Notes under the pieces: model-generated
Told to the model about the DNA's origin: nothing
Databases searched by the model: none
The model's input: only the letters and a program-made list of their open reading frames with translations
DNA from: Alphaproteobacteria bacterium
Lineage (GTDB): Bacteria; Pseudomonadota; Alphaproteobacteria; Micropepsales; Micropepsaceae
DNA: 9,559 nt
Reading direction: 5' to 3'
Assembly (NCBI GenBank): GCA_017307315.1
Contig: JAFKFF010000321.1
Location: forward strand, 1-9,559
Shown here: one piece after another, positions 1 to 6,307 of the stretch
How the letters are laid out: each line of letters starts with the position of its first letter
Numbering within the stretch: the first letter of the stretch is position 1
Program-made: the position numbers and the translations under genes

Positions 1-1025
1 TCACCACCGAGAAATATTTCACCCAGTGGGACAAGACCGCATCGGGGCGCGACCTGCTCGCGCACGAATACACCCATTCCTGGAACGGCAAATTCCGCCG
101 CCCGGCCGATTTGTGGACGCCCAATTATAATGTGCCCATGCGCGGCAGCCTGCTCTGGGTCTATGAAGGCCAGACGCAATTCTGGGGCTTCGTGCTCGCC
201 GCCCGGTCGGGACTTTGGAACAAGCAACAGGCGCTCGATGCCTTTGCCGACCAGGCGGCCTATTACGGCACCATGGCGGGCCGGCAATGGCGCCCGATGC
301 AGGACACCACGCTGGATCCCATCATCGCCAACCGCCAGCCCATTCCCTGGCGCAACTATCAGCGCAGCGAGGACTATTACAATGAAGGCCTGCTGCTGTG
401 GCTGGATGCCGATTCCCTGATCCGCCAGAAGACCAACGGCAAGAAGTCGCTGGATGATTTCGCCAAGGCGTTTTTCGGGATCAATGACGGCAGCTTCGTC
501 ACCGTCACCTATACCTTCGACGATGTGGTGAAGGCGCTGAACGATGTGATGCCCTATGACTGGGCGACATTCCTCAGGGCGCATACCGATCTGGCGCCCA
601 AGCCGCCGCTCGAGGGCATCACCCGCGGCGGCTACCGGCTGGTCTATACCGACAAGCCGTCGGAGCGGACGCAGCAGAATGACAGCCGGCGCAAGCAGGA
701 CAATTTCTTCTATTCGCTGGGCATGACGCTGGATCGCAACGGCCGCGTGATCGACATGGCCTGGGGCAGCCCCGCCTTCAAAGCAGGACTCACCCTCAGC
801 ACCGAGATCGTGGGCGTGAACGGGGTGGATTACGACGCCGACGAGCTGAAGGACGCGATCACCGAAGCCAAGACCGACCAGGCCCCGATCCAGCTCCTGA
901 TCAAGCGCAACAATGGCTTCTCGACGGTCTCGATCCCCTATCACGATGGGCTGCGCTATCCCCATCTGGAACGGGTGGAGGGCACGCCGGCCTTGCTGGA
1001 TGCCTTGATCGCGGCGAAGAAATAG
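1..1025 (+). CDS. M61 family metallopeptidase (glycyl aminopeptidase type) with C-terminal PDZ domain, 5'-truncated by the window edge
   Basis: The reading frame is open from the window edge (first full codon at base 3) to TAG at 1023-1025, so about 340 C-terminal residues of a protein that is usually around 600 are visible. The zinc site is present: HEYTH at 63-77 gives the two His ligands and the catalytic Glu, followed by the family-typical HSWNGKFRRPADLWTPNY stretch. The third ligand is probably the Glu of WVYEGQTQFW (codon 165-167). The middle part is the helical region of the M61 catalytic domain. Residues encoded by about 710-950 read as a PDZ domain (FYSLGMTL, GSPAFKAGL, EIVGVNGVDYDADEL). 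Family members are usually exported or periplasmic peptidases that favour N-terminal Gly or Ala; a signal peptide would lie upstream and cannot be seen. The gene is convergent with the DUF4336 gene and the two stop codons touch. Confidence 0.93.
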   Translation, partial: TTEKYFTQWDKTASGRDLLAHEYTHSWNGKFRRPADLWTPNYNVPMRGSLLWVYEGQTQFWGFVLAARSGLWNKQQALDAFADQAAYYGTMAGRQWRPMQDTTLDPIIANRQPIPWRNYQRSEDYYNEGLLLWLDADSLIRQKTNGKKSLDDFAKAFFGINDGSFVTVTYTFDDVVKALNDVMPYDWATFLRAHTDLAPKPPLEGITRGGYRLVYTDKPSERTQQNDSRRKQDNFFYSLGMTLDRNGRVIDMAWGSPAFKAGLTLSTEIVGVNGVDYDADELKDAITEAKTDQAPIQLLIKRNNGFSTVSIPYHDGLRYPHLERVEGTPALLDALIAAKK

Positions 1026-1718
1026 TCAGGCGAGCCAGCGGAAGGCGCGGCGGATGAAGGCCTCGCCATCCGCCCGGACGCCATCGCCATGGGCGATGAC
1101 GACCTGTCCGGGATGCCAATCCAGAATCCGGCCCAGCGCGAGCCGCGCCAGTTTGCGGTCCAGGAACGTCATCCGCCATTCGCGCGGCGCGCCGAAATCC
1201 GGCTCGACGATGCCGTCCAGCCGGGCGACCAGCCCGCGCCAGCCGGTAAACCAGCCGCGGGGAAGGTGCTCGATCAGGTCGCAGAAAAGCGCGGTGCGGC
1301 TTTTGCGATGGAAGAAGACGATCTCGGCCATGGCCGGACTGCCGCCGAAGCATAGCTGGTCGATCTCTCCGGCCCAATCGGATGGGGCTTCGTTTCCCAA
1401 TGTCGCGTCGAAGCGAATGTCCCGACGTTTCTTCGCCAGGCCCGGCGGCGCATGAAGCTGCGCGGAAGGATAGGCTTCCTTCCACTGCCGCAAGGACAGG
1501 TGATGCAGCTTGTTGGGTGAAACCAGATGAGCGACCGCGCCCAGTGCGTCGATCTCTTCCTTCAATTCACCATCGAGCCTTACCGGCGACCAGATGAAAA
1601 GCTTGCCGCCCGAAAGCCGGATCGCGGCCATGCGGGTGGGATAGCGGAAGCCGAAGAAATTCACCACCGGACCGTCCACGATCCACAAATCCTCTCCCCA
1701 GGGGAGAAGGCGGGTCAT
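1026..1718 (-). CDS. DUF4336 domain-containing protein (metallo-beta-lactamase-like fold, function unknown)
   Basis: This encodes 230 residues starting MTRLLPWGEDLWIVDGP. The opening (LWIVDGPVVNFFGFRYPTRMAAIRL) and the later blocks LVSPNKLHHLSL (residues 66-76), FCDLIEHLPRG (145-155) and VVIAHGDGV (206-214) are the pattern I know from DUF4336 proteins, which resemble metallo-beta-lactamase hydrolases. The canonical HxHxDH zinc motif is absent. H72/H73, D147, H151, H210 and D212 are the candidate metal or active-site residues. There is no signal peptide, so it is probably cytoplasmic. The frame stays open much further upstream inside dusA, but the ATG at 1718 is the natural start because it overlaps the dusA stop in an ATGA arrangement, which points to translational coupling. 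No clear Shine-Dalgarno sequence precedes it. The substrate is unknown; a general hydrolase role is inference. Confidence 0.82.
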   Translation of the reverse strand: MTRLLPWGEDLWIVDGPVVNFFGFRYPTRMAAIRLSGGKLFIWSPVRLDGELKEEIDALGAVAHLVSPNKLHHLSLRQWKEAYPSAQLHAPPGLAKKRRDIRFDATLGNEAPSDWAGEIDQLCFGGSPAMAEIVFFHRKSRTALFCDLIEHLPRGWFTGWRGLVARLDGIVEPDFGAPREWRMTFLDRKLARLALGRILDWHPGQVVIAHGDGVRADGEAFIRRAFRWLA

Positions 1719-2770
1719 GCCGCGCACAACCCGGCTTCGAGGCAGCCGAGCGCTTCGCGCAGCACGGCGATGCCGGCGCCGTCGCGCACGGCATTCTCGC
1801 TCAAATGGCGGCGGAAGGCGCGCGCGCCCGGCCGCCCGTTGAAAAGGCCCAGCATGTGTCGCGTCATGCTGTTCAGCCGCGCGCCATCGGCCAGTTTGCG
1901 TTCCACATACGCGCACCATTCTTCCAGCGCCGCATCGAGATCGCATGGCGCATCGCCGAAGAAACGCGCATCGATGTCGGCGAGCAGGGCCGGATTCTGA
2001 TAAGCGGCGCGTCCCAGCATCACGCCATCGACATGGGAAAGATGTGTCTCTGCCTGATCCAGGGTTTGAATGCCGCCGTTGAGAAAAATCTCCAGCGCCG
2101 GGTTTTCTCGTTTGACGCGGTAGACAAGATCGTAATCCAGGGGCGGCACGTCGCGATTTTCCTTGGGCGACAGGCCTTCCAGCCAGGCCTTGCGGGCATG
2201 CACGGCGAAGCGCCGCACGCCCACATCCGCGCACCGGCCGATCAATGCGCGCAGGCTTTCCTCCGGCTCCTGGTCGTCGACGCCGATCCGGCATTTGACG
2301 GTGACGGGAATGGTCACCGCCTTGCGCATGGCCGCCATGCAATCGGCCACCAGCGCCGGCTCGCGCATCAGGCAGGCGCCGAAGCGACCGGACTGCACCC
2401 GGTCCGACGGGCAGCCCACATTCAGATTCACTTCGTCATAGCCGAAATCTTCCGCGATGCGCGCGGCCTCGGCCAGCGCGACGGGATCCGATCCGCCCAG
2501 TTGCAGCGCCACCGGATGTTCCCGCGCGTCGAAACCCAGCAGCCGCGCGCGGTCCCCGCGCAGGATCGCGTCGGCGGTGACCATCTCGGTGTAAAGCAGC
2601 ACGCGGCGACTGAGAAGGCGGTGCAGCACGCGGCAATGCGTGTCCGTCCAATCCATCATCGGCGCGATGGCAAAGACTTTTACCGGAAAGCTCAAGCGGT
2701 TAACCTGGCGGCTGCGGCACCTCCCATACGCCCAAACCATTTCCCTGTCAGCCGGAAAGGCATTCCGCAT
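1715..2770 (-). CDS. dusA: tRNA-dihydrouridine synthase A (tRNA U20/U20a)
   Basis: The enzyme reduces uridine 20/20a in the tRNA D-loop using FMN and NADPH, in the cytoplasm. Numbering from the ATG at 2770 (351 residues), the TIM-barrel start IAPMMDWTDTHCR lies at 35-47 and NLNVGCPSDRVQSGRFGACLM at 115-135 carries the catalytic Cys120. VKCRIGVDD is at 158-166, HARKAWLEGLSPKENRDVPPL at 191-211, FLNGGI at 229-234, and MLGRAAYQNP, an FMN phosphate-binding segment, at 251-260. SPKENRDVPPL and the GRFGACLM block are typical of the DusA branch rather than DusB or DusC. The start is uncertain: ATG 2770 has GAGAGGG five bases upstream on the minus strand, but family similarity begins only near residue 30, so ATG 2740 or TTG 2695 are alternatives. 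The gene overlaps the downstream DUF4336 gene by 4 bp and is divergent from the broken PEP mutase family gene. Confidence 0.93.
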   Translation of the reverse strand: MRNAFPADREMVWAYGRCRSRQVNRLSFPVKVFAIAPMMDWTDTHCRVLHRLLSRRVLLYTEMVTADAILRGDRARLLGFDAREHPVALQLGGSDPVALAEAARIAEDFGYDEVNLNVGCPSDRVQSGRFGACLMREPALVADCMAAMRKAVTIPVTVKCRIGVDDQEPEESLRALIGRCADVGVRRFAVHARKAWLEGLSPKENRDVPPLDYDLVYRVKRENPALEIFLNGGIQTLDQAETHLSHVDGVMLGRAAYQNPALLADIDARFFGDAPCDLDAALEEWCAYVERKLADGARLNSMTRHMLGLFNGRPGARAFRRHLSENAVRDGAGIAVLREALGCLEAGLCAA

Positions 2771-3573
2771 GGCCGCCCTCTCGCCCGCGACGAAAGCAAA
2801 AGCCGAGGCCTTTCACGCCTTGCATCGGGAAACTTTCATCATTCCCAACCCCTGGGACCGCGGTTCCGCCCGCATCCTGGCGCATATGGGGTTCAAGGCG
2901 CTGGCCACCACCAGCATGGGGTATGCCTTTTCCATCGGGCAGCGGGACAACAGCCTGACGCGGGAGCAGACCCTGGCCAATGCCGGATCTGGAAAACGGT
3001 TTCGGCGACCGGCCGGAAGACGCCGCCGAAACCATCCGCCTGTCGCGGGAAAGCGGCATCGTGGGCGGCTCGATCGAGGATGCGAGCGGCGATGCCGCCG
3101 CGCCGATCTATGACATCGGACTGGCGAAGGAGCGCATGCTCGCCGCCGTCGAGGCGGCGCGCGCCTTGCCGTACAAATTCACTCTGACGGGGCGCGCCGA
3201 GAATTTTCTCTGGGGCCGTCCTGATCTCGGCGACACCATCGAGCGGCTGCAGGCCTATCAGGAGGCGGGCGCGGATGTTCTCTACGCGCCGGGGCTGAAG
3301 ACGCGCGAGGACATTGCCTCCGTGGTGTCTTCGCTGGACCGGCCGGTGAATGTGGTGATGGGCCTGACGGGAGCGCAGCTCGGCCTGGAGGATTTGTCCA
3401 GGATCGGGGTCAAGCGCATCAGCGTGGGAAGCTCGCTGCAGCGCGCCGCGCTGGGCGCCTTCCTGCGCGCCGCCAAAGAGATGGCCGCAAAAAGCACTTT
3501 CACCTATGCCGCCGAGGCGGCGTTGCCCAAGGATGTGACGCCGATCTTCGACGCTTATCTTTCCCGCTCCTAA
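2769..3573 (+). pseudogene. Isocitrate lyase/PEP mutase family gene, broken by a small deletion and frameshift
   Basis: Intact members are TIM-barrel enzymes of about 265-280 residues acting on C-C or P-C bonds of small carboxylates. The first part starts at ATG 2769 (GGAAAGG at 2754-2760) and reads as the family N-terminus: ETFIIPNPWDRGSARILAHMGFKALATTSMGYAFSIG up to LTREQTLANA (ending at 2984). The next frame continues from about 2986 with DLENGFGDRPEDAAETIRL, then GGSIEDASGD, LTGRAENFLWGRPDLGDTIERLQAYQEAGADVLYAPGL, RPVNVVMGL and RISVGSSLQRAALGAF, to TAA at 3571-3573. Homologues as I recall them have about 13 residues (like RAIVAATDLPVSA) between LANA and DLENG; here one base remains. A deletion of about 38 nt therefore fits better than a single-base error. 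No other lesion is visible, so the event is recent or an assembly fault. An internal ATG at 2980 could at most give a barrel lacking its first strands. Confidence 0.85.
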
Positions 3574-4430
3574 GATAGCGTCGTCAACTCCAGCCGCTGC
3601 AGCACCGCACGGTCGGCGACCGCTTCGATCGCGACGATGCGGCCATTCTCGATTTTTGTCCTGAGGGCCAGCAGCAGCTTGCCCCTGGGCGCGACGATGG
3701 CCCCGAACCCGCCATCCACCAGCGCGGCACGCGCCGCTTGCGCCCGTCCGGCGAACAGACGCGCCACCGCTTCGGCACCGCGCACTTTTTCCGGGCCACC
3801 CATGCGTATCGCGGCGGCATCGCTCCGGAACGCGACATCGGGGTCGAGCACCGCGATCAGGGCACCAAGATCGTTGGCGCGCGAGGCGTTGAGGAAGGCT
3901 TCGACCACGGCGCGTTGCTTCGGCAATTCGGCGGCGGGCGGCTCGCCGCCCTGCACCCGCCGGCGGGCCCGGCTGGCAAGCTGGCGCGCGGCATCGACCG
4001 AACGGTCGACAATGGGTGCGATGTCTTCGAAGGGGAGGGCGAACATGTCGTGCAGCACAAAGGCGATGCGTTCGGCCGGATCGAGGCGGGTGAGGACCAC
4101 CATCAGGGCGAGGCCCACCGCTTCGGCCAGAAGCGCCTCCTGCTCGGGATCGGCTTCGGCGCGGGGAAGGATCCGTTCCCCGGCATCCAATGGTTCCTCG
4201 CGCCGCGACTTGCGGGCCCTGAGCATGTCCAGGCAGATGCGCGCCACCACGGTGGTGAGCCACGCCGGCGGGTTGTCGATTTTTCCCGGCGCGGCGGATT
4301 GCAGGCGCAGCCAGGCTTCCTGCACCGCATCCTCGGCTTCGGCGAGGGAACCCAGCATGCGGAAGGCCACGGCCCGCAAGTGGGGCCGCTGGGCCTCGAA
4401 ATCCTCCGCCAGGGGTTTATTTTCGGCCAT
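3570..4430 (-). CDS. ECF sigma factor with fused C-terminal SnoaL-like domain (ECF41/SigJ-like)
   Basis: This 286-residue protein directs RNA polymerase to a small regulon. Sigma region 2 covers about 10-75 (LRAVAFRMLGSLAEAEDAVQEAWLRLQ, then NPPAWLTTVVARICLDMLRARKSRREEPL). Region 4 covers about 105-160 (LTRLDPAERIAFVLHDMFALPFEDIAPIVDRSVDAARQLASRARRRVQ). Residues 172-280 are a SnoaL-like alpha/beta domain (VEAFLNASRANDLGALIAVLDPDV, RGAEAVARLFAG, RIVAIEAVAD), which in ECF41 proteins replaces a separate anti-sigma factor. The linker between the sigma domains lacks the WLPEP motif I expect in classical ECF41 members and has EEPLDAGERILPR instead. ATG 4430 has GGAG 11 bases upstream. The gene is divergent from a CMD-family gene, the usual target neighbour, and is preceded by a matching promoter. 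Its TAG overlaps the TAA of the convergent pseudogene within CTAA at 3570-3573. Confidence 0.92.
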   Translation of the reverse strand: MAENKPLAEDFEAQRPHLRAVAFRMLGSLAEAEDAVQEAWLRLQSAAPGKIDNPPAWLTTVVARICLDMLRARKSRREEPLDAGERILPRAEADPEQEALLAEAVGLALMVVLTRLDPAERIAFVLHDMFALPFEDIAPIVDRSVDAARQLASRARRRVQGGEPPAAELPKQRAVVEAFLNASRANDLGALIAVLDPDVAFRSDAAAIRMGGPEKVRGAEAVARLFAGRAQAARAALVDGGFGAIVAPRGKLLLALRTKIENGRIVAIEAVADRAVLQRLELTTLS

Positions 4431-4431
4431 C

Positions 4432-4458
4432 GGTCACATTTCTCCACGCCGGTCCGTC
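4432..4458 (+). promoter_or_regulatory. ECF41-type promoter for the CMD gene
   Basis: GGTCACA (4432-4438), exactly 16 bases, then CGTC (4455-4458). The motif recalled for ECF41 sigma factors is TGTCACA-N16-CGTC, so this differs at one position. It points towards the CMD gene, whose ATG lies 64 bases beyond the -10 box, and predicts a 5' UTR of roughly 55-60 nt. The -35 box overlaps the leader of the sigma gene on the other strand. Confidence 0.72.
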
Positions 4459-4466
4459 AATGCCAT

Positions 4467-4493
4467 GACGAAACCGGGCCGCCCGATGTGACG
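4467..4493 (-). promoter_or_regulatory. ECF41-type promoter for the sigma factor's own gene
   Basis: On the minus strand CGTCACA (4493 to 4487), exactly 16 bases, then CGTC (4470 to 4467). It has one mismatch to TGTCACA-N16-CGTC. It points towards the sigma gene, giving a predicted leader of about 30 nt before ATG 4430, which implies autoregulation. Its -10 box is only 8 bp from the -10 box of the opposing promoter, so the two elements face each other and are symmetric. Confidence 0.7.
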
Positions 4494-4522
4494 GCGTCCC
4501 AGCATGCAAGAGGAGAAAAATC

Positions 4523-4978
4523 ATGCAAGCCAGAATGCCCAATCCCGTGATGGTGCTGCCCGACGCGATGGCGCCGATCCAGGCGCTCTATGCCGCCGCG
4601 ACCAAGGGCGGGATTCCCCAGGCTATCGGCCACCTGGTCCATTTGCGCACCAGCCAGATCAATGGTTGCGGCTATTGCATCGATGGCGGCGTCAAGCATG
4701 CCAAGAAAGCGGGCGAAAGCGACGAAAGGCTATTCGCGGTCGCCGCCTGGCGCGACACGCCCTATTTCAATGACGCGGAACGGGCCGCACTCGCTCTGTC
4801 GGAATCGGTGACACGGCTTTCGGACCGGAGCGATCCGGTGCCGGACGCGGTGTGGAACGAGGCGGTGAAGCATTTCGACCAGAAAAACCTTGCGGCATTG
4901 TTGCTGGTGATCTCGCTCACCAATGTCTTCAACCGGCTCAATGTCGCGACACGGCAGGTCGCGGGCCCGGGCTGGTGA
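4523..4978 (+). CDS. Carboxymuconolactone decarboxylase (CMD)/AhpD-like family protein
   Basis: This 151-residue protein belongs to the small helical AhpD-like group that usually acts as a thiol-dependent peroxidase or alkylhydroperoxidase. The diagnostic segment is LVHLRTSQINGCGYCIDGG (38-56), with the redox pair Cys49 and Cys52. The rest follows the subfamily that sits beside SnoaL-fused sigma factors: KKAGESDERLFAVAAWRDTPYFNDAERAALALSESVTRLSDRSDPVPDAVW, then LAALLLVISLTNVFNRLNVATRQVAG at the end. In relatives the second Cys is followed by xxxH (CxxCxxxH). Here that position is Gly56 and the nearest His is His59, so the proton relay may be altered. AGGAG at 4511-4515 lies seven bases before the ATG. 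The divergent promoter pair upstream suggests that the neighbouring ECF sigma factor controls it. There is no signal peptide; a cytoplasmic redox role is likely, and the substrate is unknown. Confidence 0.92.
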   Translation: MQARMPNPVMVLPDAMAPIQALYAAATKGGIPQAIGHLVHLRTSQINGCGYCIDGGVKHAKKAGESDERLFAVAAWRDTPYFNDAERAALALSESVTRLSDRSDPVPDAVWNEAVKHFDQKNLAALLLVISLTNVFNRLNVATRQVAGPGW

Positions 4979-5041
4979 CGGACTTTCTGGCCAGGTAAGG
5001 CTGGGCTAGAGTCGCGGCCGGGACCGGGGCCGGGCAAGATC

Positions 5042-6307
5042 ATGCGGGAGGCGGTGGAGAAAGAGGAGGCGCGGCCCGGACTGTGGCGCTCCGTCCTCAC
5101 CGCCGCCGCCGGCAATGTGCTGGAGTGGTACGACTTCACCGTCTACGCCTATATGGCGCCTCATATCGCGGAGAAGTTTTTTCCCGAGGACGATCCCCTG
5201 ACCGGATTGCTGGCGGTGTTCGCCACCTTCGGCCTGGGATTTGTCGTCCGGCCGCTGGGGGGAATCCTGATCGGCCGGTTGGGCGACCGCAAAGGCCGCA
5301 AGGTCGCGCTGCTGCTCACCATCCTGCTGATGGCGGTGGGGACGGCGGGCATCGGCCTGGTTCCCGGCCGCGAGGTTGCGGGCGCCGCGGCCCCTTGGCT
5401 CCTGGTGTTCTGCCGGCTGCTGCAGGGCTTCTCCGCGGGCGGGGAATGGGGCAGTTCCACCGCCTTCATCTATGAGTGGGCGCCGCGGCACCGGCGCGGC
5501 TTCTTCTCCAGCCTTCAGCAATCCAGCGTGGCCGCCGGCATGCTGCTGGGATCGGCGATCGCCGCTCTGTTTGCGACGCTGCTCAGCAAGGAACAGATGG
5601 GGGATTTCGGCTGGCGGCTGCCATTCCTGTTGGGCGCGCTGATCATTCCCGTCGGATTCTACATGTGGCGCCATGTCGAGGAGACGCCGGTCTTCATCGC
5701 CCAGGAGAGCCGCCCGGTTTCCCATCGCGCCGGCTTGGCGCTTGCGGTGCGGGCGGGCGGCGTCATCGTGATCTGGACGGTCGCCTACTATGCGATCCTC
5801 ACTTACATGCCGGTCTTCACGGCGCGCTATTCCCATCTGGGCGCGAGCGCGGCGCTGTGGTCCAACGCGCTCAGCCTGTTCATTCTGGCCGTGACCATCC
5901 CTATCTTCGGCGTTCTGGCCGACCGGATCGGGCGCAAGCCCCTGCTGCTGGTCGGAGCGGGCGGGTTCCTGCTTTTGTCCTATCCCCTGTTTCTGCTGAT
6001 CGTGGAAAGCGAAAGCGCACCGCTTGCTATCCTGGCGCAGATCGTTTTCGCGCTGATGACCGCGATCTACTCCGGCGGCGCGCCGGCAGCGGTGACCGAG
6101 ATTTTCCCCGCCGCGTCGCGGCTCTTATGGATGTCCACCGGCTATAGTCTCACCGTGGCCTTGTTCGGCGGCTTCGGCCCTTTCATCGCCACCTGGCTGG
6201 TCAAGGCGACGGGTTCGCCGCTCTCGCCGGTTCTCTATATTGGCGGCTGCGCCTTGCTTTCGCTGGCGGTGATCGTGCCCCTCAAGGAAACGCGTGATGA
6301 CGGATAA
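5042..6307 (+). CDS. MFS transporter, metabolite:H+ symporter (MHS) family
   Basis: This 421-residue inner-membrane protein has about twelve hydrophobic segments. The family signature near the start is NVLEWYDFTVYAYMAPHIAEKFFP (25-48). It is followed by FGLGFVVRPLGGILIGRLGDRKGRK (63-87), the MFS loop 2-3 motif, and RLLQGFSAGGEWGSSTAFIYEWAPRHRRGF (125-154), the segment typical of ProP, KgtP, ShiA and CitA relatives. A second copy of the loop motif, GVLADRIGRKPLLL, opens the C-terminal half. MHS members import organic acids, betaines or similar small solutes with protons; the sequence does not tell which. The Shine-Dalgarno sequence is poor. The 3' end overlaps the next gene by about 11 bases, so the two are probably co-translated and the hydrolase is the best guide to the substrate. 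Confidence 0.93.
   Translation: MREAVEKEEARPGLWRSVLTAAAGNVLEWYDFTVYAYMAPHIAEKFFPEDDPLTGLLAVFATFGLGFVVRPLGGILIGRLGDRKGRKVALLLTILLMAVGTAGIGLVPGREVAGAAAPWLLVFCRLLQGFSAGGEWGSSTAFIYEWAPRHRRGFFSSLQQSSVAAGMLLGSAIAALFATLLSKEQMGDFGWRLPFLLGALIIPVGFYMWRHVEETPVFIAQESRPVSHRAGLALAVRAGGVIVIWTVAYYAILTYMPVFTARYSHLGASAALWSNALSLFILAVTIPIFGVLADRIGRKPLLLVGAGGFLLLSYPLFLLIVESESAPLAILAQIVFALMTAIYSGGAPAAVTEIFPAASRLLWMSTGYSLTVALFGGFGPFIATWLVKATGSPLSPVLYIGGCALLSLAVIVPLKETRDDG

Noticed and set aside
1026..2342. A 438-residue minus-strand protein formed by extending the DUF4336 frame upstream
   Set aside because: The first 208 residues are the out-of-frame shadow of dusA, and the family homology starts at the ATG at 1718.
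2970..2990. Programmed ribosomal frameshift joining the two halves of the PEP mutase family gene
   Set aside because: There is no slippery heptamer at the junction, and a shift would still leave about 13 conserved residues missing.
1805..3187. Long plus-strand open frame of 460 codons across dusA
   Set aside because: It is antisense to dusA, is rich in Arg/His/Ala as expected for a GC-rich shadow, and has no recognisable domain.
2980..3573. A separate 197-residue gene starting at the internal ATG 2980
   Set aside because: The protein begins in mid-domain at the DLENGFG motif, no Shine-Dalgarno sequence precedes it, and the missing N-terminal barrel strands are encoded just upstream in another frame. 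It is the second half of a broken gene.
2893..4263. Long minus-strand open frame of 456 codons across the sigma factor and pseudogene
   Set aside because: It is out of frame with the clear SnoaL-ECF gene and antisense to the PEP mutase family gene; low-complexity shadow.
4983..5012. Sigma-70-like promoter for the transporter gene (CTTTCT ... TAGAGT)
   Set aside because: The -35 match is poor, the spacer is 18, and the region is too short and GC-rich to trust such a weak match.
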